From Pseudomonadota bacterium (GTDB lineage: Bacteria > Pseudomonadota > Alphaproteobacteria > Sphingomonadales > Sphingomonadaceae), in the NCBI GenBank assembly GCA_023390675.1, contig JAEWCK010000033.1, positions 1 through 12,972 on the forward strand: a DNA stretch of 12,972 nt. The letters run 5' to 3'. Below, one piece after another: positions 1 through 7,225 of the stretch (positions are counted from its first letter, which is position 1; each line of letters begins with the position of its first letter). Position numbers and translations under genes: made by a program. Below the pieces are notes generated by a model. The model made no database searches, was not told the DNA's origin, and was given only the letters and a program-made list of their open reading frames with translations.

Positions 1-8
1 CGGCGCCA

Positions 9-28
9 CCTCCCCCTGGCGGGGGAGG
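9..28. repeat. C-rich/G-rich perfect hairpin, possible REP-like element or terminator
   Basis: A perfect 8-bp stem (CCTCCCCC at 9-16 pairing with GGGGGAGG at 21-28) encloses a TGGC loop. It begins 12 bases past the stop codon of the leftward permease gene. No T-tract follows on the minus strand, so it is not a classical intrinsic terminator. Hairpins of this composition are, from memory, common dispersed intergenic repeats in sphingomonad and related genomes. It may stabilise or end the leftward transcript. The hairpin is seen directly; the role is inferred. Confidence 0.5.
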
Positions 29-40
29 ATTGAGGGGCAC

Positions 41-1354
41 CTACGCCTCGGCCGCCGCCGCGGCCCCCGTCACCTTCGAGCCCCACAGCGCGTAGAACAG
101 CACGTACAGGCTGCACGCCGCGGTGACGAGGAAGCCCCAGTTCAGCCCGTAGACGTCGCCGATCCTCCCCTGCAGCGAGGCCAGCGCGCCGCCGGCGATC
201 GACATGATCAGCAGCCCCGAGCCCTCTTCGGTCAGCGGCCCCAGGCCGCGGATCGCCAGCGCGAAGATCGCCGGGAACATCAGCGAGATGCCGAGGCCCA
301 CCGTGATCAGCCCGTACATCGCCGCCGGGCCGGGCACGAACACCGCCACCAGCGAGCCCGCCATCGCAATGGTCGCGAACAGCGCCAGCACGCGCTCCGG
401 CGCGATGCTGCGCATCAGCGCCGCGCCCGCGAAGCGCCCGACCATCATCCCGCCCCAGAACAGGACGAGGTACGAGGCCGCATGCTCCTGCGTCAGGCCC
501 GCGACGCTCGGCTGCGAGACGAAGTTGATGAAATAGCTGCCCACGCCGATCTCGGCGAGCACGCACAGGGCGATGCCCACGCAGCCGAGGATCAGGTTGC
601 GGTGGTTGAACAGCGAAAGCCCGCGCCGCGCCTCGGCCGATGCGCGCGCAGTCGCCGCGCCCAGCGCCGGCAGCTTCGCCCGCGCGATCAGCAAGGCGAG
701 AACGGCGAGGACGATCGCGACGATCAGATAGGGCAATTCGGTCGCCTGCGCATCGGCGACGCGCTGCGCATGCGTGAGCTGGGTGCCCTGCGCCGTGGTG
801 CCGCCGGTGGTGCGCGCGAGGATCAGGTACTTGCCGAAGAGGATCGCGAGCACGTCGCCGGTGGTGTTGAACGCCTGCACCAGCGTCAGCCGTCGCTCGG
901 CGCTCTCGGGCGGGCCGATCACGGCGACATAGGGATTGGCCGCGACCTGCAGCAGCGCGATCCCGCACGACACGACGAACAGCGACGCGACCGTGATCGG
1001 ATACGAGACCATGTACGCCGCCAGGATCATGCCGAGCGAACCCACGGTCATCACCAGCAGCCCGGTGGTCAGCGCGCGCTGATAGCCGATCCGCTCGATC
1101 AGCTTGGCCGCGGGGATCGACGCCAGCAGATAGCCGATGAACCACACCGATTCGATGAGGCCGGTCTCGAAATAGCTGAGCTCGAACACGCTGCGCAGAT
1201 GCGGGAGCAGCGTGCCGTTGATCACGCTGATGAAGCCCCACATGAAGAACAATGTGGCGAGCAGGCTGAGCGCGGGCAAATAGCTCGCCCGCGGTGCGGT
1301 GCCGATGCCGCTTGCAGCGAGCGCGTCGTCGGTCGAAATGGGTGTCAGAGCCAC
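41..1354 (-). CDS. FucP/GluP-like sugar MFS permease
   Basis: A 437-residue inner-membrane sugar carrier of the FucP/GluP branch of the major facilitator superfamily, last gene of the leftward set. Family hallmarks are the FFMWGF stretch in the first membrane helix (residues 36-41), LLPHLRSVF just after it (49-57), and the VAANPYVAVIGP stretch in the fourth helix (about 137-148); about 12 hydrophobic segments span the protein, which has normal family length. The start is GTG at 1354, supported by a strong GGGGAGG ribosome-binding site 7 bases upstream that touches the stop codon of the preceding gene; 13 bases separate the two genes. By context the substrate is a released monosaccharide such as galactose, fucose, arabinose or rhamnose, but specificity cannot be read from sequence. 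Oddity: the positions matching FucP Asp46 and Glu135 appear to be Gly47 and Gln136. Confidence 0.9.
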   Translation of the reverse strand: MALTPISTDDALAASGIGTAPRASYLPALSLLATLFFMWGFISVINGTLLPHLRSVFELSYFETGLIESVWFIGYLLASIPAAKLIERIGYQRALTTGLLVMTVGSLGMILAAYMVSYPITVASLFVVSCGIALLQVAANPYVAVIGPPESAERRLTLVQAFNTTGDVLAILFGKYLILARTTGGTTAQGTQLTHAQRVADAQATELPYLIVAIVLAVLALLIARAKLPALGAATARASAEARRGLSLFNHRNLILGCVGIALCVLAEIGVGSYFINFVSQPSVAGLTQEHAASYLVLFWGGMMVGRFAGAALMRSIAPERVLALFATIAMAGSLVAVFVPGPAAMYGLITVGLGISLMFPAIFALAIRGLGPLTEEGSGLLIMSIAGGALASLQGRIGDVYGLNWGFLVTAACSLYVLFYALWGSKVTGAAAAAEA

Positions 1355-1361
1355 TGGGTTT

Positions 1362-1368
1362 CCTCCCC
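1362..1368 (-). promoter_or_regulatory. Ribosome-binding site deciding a GTG start
   Basis: GGGGAGG on the minus strand lies 7 bases before the GTG at 1354 and overlaps by one base the TAG stop of the upstream gene (1368-1370). It supports the GTG start over internal ATG codons, the first of which falls inside the first membrane helix, and it suggests translational coupling to the upstream gene. Confidence 0.65.
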
Positions 1369-2360
1369 TAGAGTTGCCGGACGCTCACCGCTTCGGCCTC
1401 GGCCGCGGCGATCGGATTGGCGAGCTTGAGTGCGAACGGCGCCGCCTCGATCTCGAATATGTCCCCCGGCTGCGTGCACACGCCATCGGCGAACGAAGCG
1501 GTGGCAGTGCCGAAGAAATGGACGTGGACGTCGCCGGGCGCGCGGAACAGCCCGTATTTGAAATGGTGATGCTCCAGATTGGCGATGGCGTGCGACATGT
1601 TATCCTCGCCCGAGAGGAAGGGCTTCTCCCAGATCACTTCGCCGCCGCGCCGGATCCGGCTGCACCCGCGCACGTCGCTCGGCAGCTCGCCGACGAGCAG
1701 CTCCGCGCCGATCGACGCATGGCGCAGCTTCGAATGCGCAAGCCACAGATAATTGCCGCGCTCGGTGACGTGGTCGGAGAATTCGTTGCCCAGCGCGAAA
1801 CCGAGCCGGTAGGGCGTACCGTCCGGCCCGATCAGATAGACGCCCGCTATTTCCGGCTCCTCGCCCGCATCCAGTGCAAAGGCGGGCGAGGGGAGCGGCG
1901 CGCCGGTGCCGACCAAGGTGTCGCCATTCCCCTTGTAGAACCATTCGGGCTGCACCCCGGGCAGCGCGTCGGGCTTGCCGCCTTCGACGCCCATCAGGAA
2001 CATCTTCATCGAATCGGTGAGGTTCGCCGGGTCCGCCTGCGCCTTGCGGTGCATCTGGTCGCGCCCCTCGGCCGAGCCGAGATGCGTGAGCCCGGTGCCG
2101 GTGACCACGAGGTGCGCGGGATCGGGATGCTCGATCGGCGCGAGCAGCCGCCCGTCCATGCCCACCGCGGCGAGGTCGACGATCTCGCCCCCCGCCGCGG
2201 AAAGCGCGGTCTCGGCGAGGCTCCGCCCGCTTTCGATCGCCGAAAGCGCGAGGTCGCGGATGCTCGCCGCGCCTTCCACCCGGCGCGCCGCGGCATCGCC
2301 GTCGCGCACCGCGACTGCGCGGTTGCCCGAGGAATCCAGATATTGAGTCAGGAAGATCAT
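1368..2360 (-). CDS. GguC/AraD1-family protein, FAH-like sugar-acid enzyme
   Basis: A 330-residue protein without signal peptide or membrane segment, so cytoplasmic. It resembles the GguC/AraD1 family, which has a fumarylacetoacetate-hydrolase-like fold and is found beside sugar transport and pentose/deoxysugar catabolism genes. Visible family features are EWFYKGNG (139-146), an acidic pair E168/E170 in EEPEIAGVY that with D196 (GNEFSDH) matches the usual metal-binding pattern of the fold, and a C-terminal GTATASF segment (284-290). The probable role is hydration, dehydration or hydrolysis of a 2-keto-3-deoxy sugar acid (arabinonate, fuconate or similar); the exact reaction is not established from sequence. 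Its ATG shares the four bases ATGA with the stop of the upstream GH2 gene, and GAGGTGG lies upstream as ribosome-binding site, so translation is probably coupled. It is the only clearly intracellular enzyme in the window. Confidence 0.8.
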   Translation of the reverse strand: MIFLTQYLDSSGNRAVAVRDGDAAARRVEGAASIRDLALSAIESGRSLAETALSAAGGEIVDLAAVGMDGRLLAPIEHPDPAHLVVTGTGLTHLGSAEGRDQMHRKAQADPANLTDSMKMFLMGVEGGKPDALPGVQPEWFYKGNGDTLVGTGAPLPSPAFALDAGEEPEIAGVYLIGPDGTPYRLGFALGNEFSDHVTERGNYLWLAHSKLRHASIGAELLVGELPSDVRGCSRIRRGGEVIWEKPFLSGEDNMSHAIANLEHHHFKYGLFRAPGDVHVHFFGTATASFADGVCTQPGDIFEIEAAPFALKLANPIAAAEAEAVSVRQL

Positions 2361-5254
2361 TTGCGCGCCACCTCACGAACCGCCACGAGCTTGCCGAATC
2401 CCGAAGCCTTGCCGGGCTCGGCCTCGATCAGCACCACCAGCCTGCGCTCGCCCGCGCCCGCGGATAGCGGCACGTCGAGCGGGGCGGGGGCGAAACCGGC
2501 CTTCTCCGCGACCTTGCGCCCGTCGAGCCAGACCTCGGCGCGACCCACGACTTCGGTGAAAGCCACTACGCCGCCCTCCGCGCGCACCCGCGCCTGCGGC
2601 GTGAAGCGCAGCTGATAGGCGTTCCACGCGCCCGCCGCGTCGGGGCCTTCGAGCCGCCCGGGGCGGCCGACGCCCATCGCATATTTGTCGCCGGTATCGA
2701 CCTGCACGTCGGGATCGGGGCGCGCGCCCTGGAAAGGAATCCGCTGCCACGTGCTCAGCAGCATCTCGGGGCGGATCGCCTCGACCGCGGCCACAGGCTC
2801 GGCGGCGATCCGGTCGATGGTCAGCGCCGCGAGCTTGAGCCCCGGCGCCGTCGCGCGCAGCACCAGCTTGCCGCGCCCGGGGGCGGCGCGGACGATGACT
2901 TGCGCGAGCCCGTTGAAGAGCTTGCGCGCGTCGCCCTTTTCCGGGTCGTGGTCGTTGGGATTGCCGTTGCCCAGCCCGATGATCTCGCCGCCCTCGATCG
3001 CGAAGGTCGCGGGCAGGTTCACCGTCGGCACGTGCCGGCCCTTCGCGTCGACTGCGTCCACCGTAACCGGCTGCGCATCGTCGCCGTCGCCCGCCATCAC
3101 GCGCCGGTCGGGCGTCAGCCGCAGCGCGACCGCCGCGCCGGTGGTCTCGATCGCGGCGCGCGCGATTTCCTTGCCGCCCTTGTACGCAATCGCCTCGAGC
3201 TTGCCCGGCGCCCAAGGCACCTCGAATTCGGGCTGCCTGAGCCGGTCGACCGTCGCCTCGCCGACCTTCTTGCCGTTGAGGCTCAGCACCACGCGCTCGG
3301 CATTGGTCAGCGCCACCACCCTGATCGGCTGGCCCTCGCGTCCCGCCCAGTTCCAGTGCGGCTGGAGCGCGAGCACCGGCGCGGCGTCGATCCACTGCGC
3401 GCGGTGCTGGTGGAAGGCGAGCTTGGGGAAGCCGCAAATGTCCATGATCCCGAACAGGCTCGACGTGGTCGGCCATTCGAACGGCGTCGGCTCGCCATGA
3501 TAGTCGAAGCCGGTCCAGACGAACCCGCCGGCAAGGTACGGCCGCTCGGCGATCGCGCGCCACGCATCGCCATGCGTATTGCCCCAAGGCGCGCCTTCGT
3601 CGTCATAGCTGGTCATCACATGCGCGGCCCGGTCGGTCTTCCATTCGCCGCGCGTCGAGAAGGCGCTGGTGTCCTCCGAGCTGGTCAGCGGCTTGTCGGG
3701 GAAGGCGGCGTGGTACTTGTCGTATTGGCTGATCTGATAGTTGAACCCGACGACGTCGACTGCCTGGCTGACATTGGCGGGCGCGAACATCCCGTTGTTC
3801 ATCGCCGCGGTCACCGGCCGGCTGTCGTCCAGCGCCTTCACCGCCGCCGACATCCGGCGGACCATCTCATAGCCCTGCAAGCTCCCCTGCATCGGCTCCT
3901 CGTTGAACACCGACCACAGGATCACCGAGGGCCGGTTGCGGTCGCGCCGCACCATCCATTCGAGCTGGCTGAGATATTCGGGGCTCGGGTTGAACTGGCG
4001 GTTCTCGTCCATCACCAGCAGCCCGTGCCGGTCGCACGCGTCGAGCAGCTCCACCGGCGGCGCGTTGTGCGACATGCGGATCGCGTTCGACCCCAGCGCC
4101 TTCAGCCGCCGCACGCGCCAGTCCCACAGCGTATCGGGGATCGCGGTGCCGACCCCGGCATGATCCTGGTGGTTGCACGTGCCCTTCAATTTCAGCGGCT
4201 GGCCGTTGAGGTGGAAGCCGGTCTTGCTGTCGAAGTGGAAGGTGCGGAAGCCGATGTTGATCCGGCGCTCGTCCAGTAGCCTGTCGCCGTCCTTGATCAG
4301 GACGCGCAGCGTGTAGAGCGCCGGATCGTCGGGCGACCAAAGACGCGGATCCTGAACCGCGAGCGACAGGCTGCCGCTTGCCTTGACCAGCGGCTGCACC
4401 TCGACTGCCGTCATCGCAAGCTTGGCGACCTTCGCCTCGGGCGTGAGCAGGTGCGTTTCGAGCGTGACCTTGCGGCTTTCGGTCGCGATGTTGCCCAGCG
4501 TCACCGTGACCGGCACGCTCCAGCTCCCTTTCTCCGCCCGGCGCGGATCGCAATGCACGCCGTCGGTGACGATGTGGACCGGCTCGCGCACCGCCAGCCA
4601 GACGTGGCGATAGATGCCCGCGCCTTCGTACCACCAGCCTTCCATCGGCTCGGCGTCGACCCGGATCGCGATCGTGTTCAATTCGTCGCCGAAGCGCGCC
4701 AGCGGGGTCAGGTCGACATGGATGCCGTTATACCCGCTCCAGTTGCGGTCGACGATCGTGCCGTTGATCCAGATCGTCGCGTTGGTCGCGATCGCGCCGA
4801 AGTCGATCTCGAGATATTTGCCCTTGAGCGCCGGATCGAGCCGGATCGTCCGGCGGTACCAGCCGACGCCGCGCCGCCGATAGCCCTGCGCGATATTGGC
4901 CTGCGGATCGACCGGCGCCTCGATCGCCCAGTCGTGCGGCAGGTTCACTTCGCGCCAGTCGCTGTCGTCGAAGGTCATCGCTGCCGCCCCGTGTGCGGCG
5001 CCGGCCTTGGCGTTCTCGTAGCTCGCCTGATGCCCGCTGATCACCGGCATCGGAATGTCGCCGAGGTGGAAGCGCCAGCCCTTGTCGAGCGAGAGCCGTC
5101 CCGGCTCCTCGCGCGGCGGGCGCGGGTCAAGCCCTTCGCGCGGCGGCGGCATCGGGAAGTCGTCGCGCGCGGGAGCCGTCGCGAAGGCGCGGGCGGGGAG
5201 CGCAGTCGCCGCGCCGGTCAGAGCAGTGCTTGCGAGGAAACCGCGCCTGTCCAT
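2357..5254 (-). CDS. Tat-exported GH2 beta-galactosidase-type glycosidase
   Basis: A 965-residue family 2 glycoside hydrolase, most like bacterial beta-galactosidases. A twin-arginine signal (RRGFLAS, residues 3-9, then a hydrophobic stretch ending near ARAFA at 25) sends it folded to the periplasm. Domains in order: sugar-binding jelly roll (about 55-225), Ig-like domain (about 226-340), TIM barrel (about 345-620), DUF4982-type Ig domain (about 640-705), GH2 C-terminal domain (about 710-815), and a further beta-rich region (about 830-965) resembling a second carbohydrate-binding jelly roll. In the barrel N451-E452 (SVFNEEP) is the expected acid/base and E527 (LTSSED) the likely nucleophile. 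The ATG at 5254 is chosen over an upstream in-frame TTG at 5269 because a good ribosome-binding site precedes it and the Tat motif then sits at the N-terminus. The substrate is probably beta-galactosyl side chains or oligosaccharides; other beta-glycosides are possible. Confidence 0.9.
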   Translation of the reverse strand: MDRRGFLASTALTGAATALPARAFATAPARDDFPMPPPREGLDPRPPREEPGRLSLDKGWRFHLGDIPMPVISGHQASYENAKAGAAHGAAAMTFDDSDWREVNLPHDWAIEAPVDPQANIAQGYRRRGVGWYRRTIRLDPALKGKYLEIDFGAIATNATIWINGTIVDRNWSGYNGIHVDLTPLARFGDELNTIAIRVDAEPMEGWWYEGAGIYRHVWLAVREPVHIVTDGVHCDPRRAEKGSWSVPVTVTLGNIATESRKVTLETHLLTPEAKVAKLAMTAVEVQPLVKASGSLSLAVQDPRLWSPDDPALYTLRVLIKDGDRLLDERRINIGFRTFHFDSKTGFHLNGQPLKLKGTCNHQDHAGVGTAIPDTLWDWRVRRLKALGSNAIRMSHNAPPVELLDACDRHGLLVMDENRQFNPSPEYLSQLEWMVRRDRNRPSVILWSVFNEEPMQGSLQGYEMVRRMSAAVKALDDSRPVTAAMNNGMFAPANVSQAVDVVGFNYQISQYDKYHAAFPDKPLTSSEDTSAFSTRGEWKTDRAAHVMTSYDDEGAPWGNTHGDAWRAIAERPYLAGGFVWTGFDYHGEPTPFEWPTTSSLFGIMDICGFPKLAFHQHRAQWIDAAPVLALQPHWNWAGREGQPIRVVALTNAERVVLSLNGKKVGEATVDRLRQPEFEVPWAPGKLEAIAYKGGKEIARAAIETTGAAVALRLTPDRRVMAGDGDDAQPVTVDAVDAKGRHVPTVNLPATFAIEGGEIIGLGNGNPNDHDPEKGDARKLFNGLAQVIVRAAPGRGKLVLRATAPGLKLAALTIDRIAAEPVAAVEAIRPEMLLSTWQRIPFQGARPDPDVQVDTGDKYAMGVGRPGRLEGPDAAGAWNAYQLRFTPQARVRAEGGVVAFTEVVGRAEVWLDGRKVAEKAGFAPAPLDVPLSAGAGERRLVVLIEAEPGKASGFGKLVAVREVARK

Positions 5255-5258
5255 CCGA

Positions 5259-5267
5259 CTCTCCCCC
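5259..5267 (-). promoter_or_regulatory. Ribosome-binding site deciding the Tat GH2 start
   Basis: GGGGGAGAG on the minus strand ends 4 bases before the ATG at 5254, with its GGGGGAG core 6 bases away. A TTG at 5269 in the same frame would place this site inside the gene and would lack a ribosome-binding site of its own, so it is unlikely to be the start. Confidence 0.65.
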
Positions 5268-5278
5268 AATTTATATGC

Positions 5279-5488
5279 TTAATCGTCTAATTGCACGTGC
5301 GTGGGGCCGCGATCAACCGTGATGGTGCCGTCCTGCTCGCGAAGCGCGGCGACCTGCAGCACGCTGCGGCGATGCCAGCGCGCCTTGTCGTGCACGATCG
5401 ACGGGTCCGCCGCGCCGTCGTGGACGGGGTCGCGGTAGAGCGGAACGGGGGCCGTCTGCGCCAGCAACGCCAGCGCAGCGAGCAGCAT
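5279..5488 (-). pseudogene. Internally deleted GH43 glycosidase remnant
   Basis: A 69-codon open frame directly following the GPH transporter gene; its ATG overlaps that gene's TGA by one base (TGATG). It starts with a signal-peptide-like stretch (residues 1-11), then RDPVHDGAADPSIV (19-32), typical of the first beta-strand of family 43 glycosidases, where the Asp before PSIV is usually the catalytic base. After about residue 36 it jumps to HRRSVLQVAALREQDG (39-54), which looks like the extreme C-terminus of the same enzymes. The intervening 250 or so residues carrying most of the five-blade propeller and the catalytic acid are absent, and the frame is retained. It cannot be a working glycosidase. 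I read it as an in-frame deletion derivative of an arabinan- or galactan-acting GH43 enzyme that once sat between transporter and GH2; a short secreted peptide with a new role, or an assembly collapse, are alternatives. Confidence 0.7.
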
Positions 5489-7122
5489 CAGCGGCGTACC
5501 CCCGCGACTGGATTGTTCCCCCAGAGCTGCTCGTACTTCCAGCCCGAAAGGTCCTCGACCACGGACTTGGCCTCGGGCGAAGTGGGGGTGGTGCCCCCCG
5601 CGCGCAGATGGTCGATCTCGGCCATCAGCACGTCGTGGGTCTGCGCGTTCAGGCGGAAGCGCCACGATGCGATCAGCCCGCCCAGCATCACGAGGATCGG
5701 CCCGAGGATCAGCAGCCCGGTGATCGTGGCGATCGCCTGCGGAGTCTGGTGCACTGCCTCGCCTGGCGTCCCCTTGGGCGAGACATAGCCGCCAAGGTCG
5801 ATGATCCAGCCGGTGAGGATCACCGCGCCCGACTGGGCGAGCTTGCGGACCAGCGTCATCACGCCCGCGAAGATCCCCTCGCGGCGGCGGGCGGTGACGG
5901 CCTCGTCCACGTCGGGCAAATAGTTGTAGACCGACCACGGCACGAAATTGAGCGTGCCGCGGCCGAGCCCGGCGAGCAGGATCGGCACGAACATCCAGAA
6001 GATCAGCATCGGGCTGAACGCCGGCGAGCCCGGGTTAAGCGCCGAAAGCACGTCGCCGCCCAGCGCATTCAGCTGCGCGCCGAATCCCGCCGGCCGCAGG
6101 AAATAGAAGGCGAGGAACAGCAGCAGCCCCGCGGCGAAGAAGCCCGCGGCGATGCGATAGGCGATCACCGGCCCGGTGCGGATCACGATGTTGATCGCGA
6201 CCACCACCGAGATCAGCTGCGCCACGTACATCGTCGTCATCAGCTGCGAGATGATCAGGGTCGCCCCCATCATCACCGTCACGACGAAGATCGGGAAGGC
6301 GGTGTTGAAGATGTCCTGCGAGATATAGCCGCCCAGATAGATCGACAGATGCTGGCGGAAGGCGCGGATGCGCAGCGTCGAGAACAGGTCGCGGAACATG
6401 ACGACCGGGATCATCGCCGCGGCCTTCATGTCGAACGGCGCCGGCTGCACCAGCTTCTCGGCCTCGCTATAGGGGCGTTCCCAGGTAAAGATCACCACCA
6501 GCAGCACGACCAGGCTGAAGATCGCGCCGAAAATCGCGGCCATGATCAGGAAGGTGCTGGGCGAATCCTTGCCGCCGAGCGCGTTGATGATCAGCGTCGG
6601 CAGATAGGAGGCGAGGATCGCCGAGCTCTGCGCGACGATCATCCGCGCGCCGGCGAACTTCGCCTTTTGCCGGTAGTCGTTGGTCATCTCCGCGGCGAGC
6701 GTCTCCCACGGGATCAGGAACATCGTGTAGACGAACTCGAAGAAGACGAAGGTCAGCAGGTAATAGGTGAAGCTGTGGCCCGCGACGAAGATCAGCGCGA
6801 AGGCGGGCAGCAGCGGGATGGTGACGATCAGGAAGATCTTGCGCCGGCCCACGCGCCGGCCGATCCAGGTGTGGCGCAGATTGTCCGACACATAGCCGAT
6901 CAGCGGGCAGGTGATCGCCTCGAGCAGCCGCGGCAGGCCGAGGATCAGCCCCGCCTCGGTCGGCGACAGGTCGCAGAAATTGGTGAAGAAGTAGAACAGC
7001 CAGCCGGTGACGACCGCCTGCGCGCCCGCGCCCAGCATGTCGCCCGAGCCCCAGCCCCAATAATTGTACCAGCGCGGCTGGCGGCGCGCGGGCAGGGACG
7101 GCGTGGGGGCGCTGCTGGCCAT
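5488..7122 (-). CDS. GPH-family (MelB-like) sugar MFS transporter
   Basis: A 544-residue inner-membrane carrier of the glycoside-pentoside-hexuronide family within the MFS, first gene of the leftward set. The N-terminus WGWGSGD (22-28) aligns with the MelB first helix and keeps the sugar-binding Asp (D28, matching MelB D19). Helix II carries the R65-E68-P73 frame followed by GYVSDN and an Arg-rich loop (GRRVGRRK, 88-95). About 12 hydrophobic helices follow. The protein is somewhat longer than MelB (about 470), through a longer loop near residues 340-385 and an extended tail. The ATG at 7122 has GGAGAGGAAA upstream. By context it would import a pectin-derived disaccharide or uronate-containing oligosaccharide made in the periplasm. 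Oddities: MelB D59 aligns with C72 and MelB D124 with L136, so both cation coupling and sugar recognition should differ from melibiose permease. Confidence 0.9.
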   Translation of the reverse strand: MASSAPTPSLPARRQPRWYNYWGWGSGDMLGAGAQAVVTGWLFYFFTNFCDLSPTEAGLILGLPRLLEAITCPLIGYVSDNLRHTWIGRRVGRRKIFLIVTIPLLPAFALIFVAGHSFTYYLLTFVFFEFVYTMFLIPWETLAAEMTNDYRQKAKFAGARMIVAQSSAILASYLPTLIINALGGKDSPSTFLIMAAIFGAIFSLVVLLVVIFTWERPYSEAEKLVQPAPFDMKAAAMIPVVMFRDLFSTLRIRAFRQHLSIYLGGYISQDIFNTAFPIFVVTVMMGATLIISQLMTTMYVAQLISVVVAINIVIRTGPVIAYRIAAGFFAAGLLLFLAFYFLRPAGFGAQLNALGGDVLSALNPGSPAFSPMLIFWMFVPILLAGLGRGTLNFVPWSVYNYLPDVDEAVTARRREGIFAGVMTLVRKLAQSGAVILTGWIIDLGGYVSPKGTPGEAVHQTPQAIATITGLLILGPILVMLGGLIASWRFRLNAQTHDVLMAEIDHLRAGGTTPTSPEAKSVVEDLSGWKYEQLWGNNPVAGVRR

Positions 7123-7225
7123 TCGGTTTCCTCTCCGGCGGCAGGCTCGGCCTGCTCTTTACTCCATATTCTGAGCTGCTATCATACAATGTGAGACAAC
7201 ATCAAGTTGCAACGGGAGACAGGGG
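7123..7225. promoter_or_regulatory. Divergent promoter region between the two operons
   Basis: The only sizeable non-coding gap in the window and locally AT-richer than its flanks, between two divergently starting genes. On the plus strand TACAAT (7185-7190) could be a -10 box, though no convincing -35 is seen. On the minus strand the same bases read TTGTAT, a possible -35, with TATGGA 15 bases further on. The two candidates overlap, so the two transcripts may compete or share a regulator. Short inverted repeats are present (CAAC at 7197-7200 with GTTG at 7206-7209; the palindrome GTTGCAAC at 7206-7213) but none is long enough to call an operator. Promoter location follows from gene orientation; the exact boxes are guesses. 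Confidence 0.45.

Noticed and set aside
1299..2615. 438-codon plus-strand open frame across three leftward genes
   Set aside because: It spans gene boundaries of a convincing minus-strand operon and has no recognisable domain.
5255..5269. TTG start adding five residues to the Tat GH2 enzyme
   Set aside because: The ATG at 5254 has a well-spaced ribosome-binding site that would lie inside the longer version, and it places the twin-arginine motif at the usual N-terminal position.
5608..7194. 528-codon plus-strand open frame opposite the GPH transporter
   Set aside because: Gln/Arg/Asp/His-rich low-complexity translation, typical of the reverse strand of a membrane protein gene. No support as a gene.
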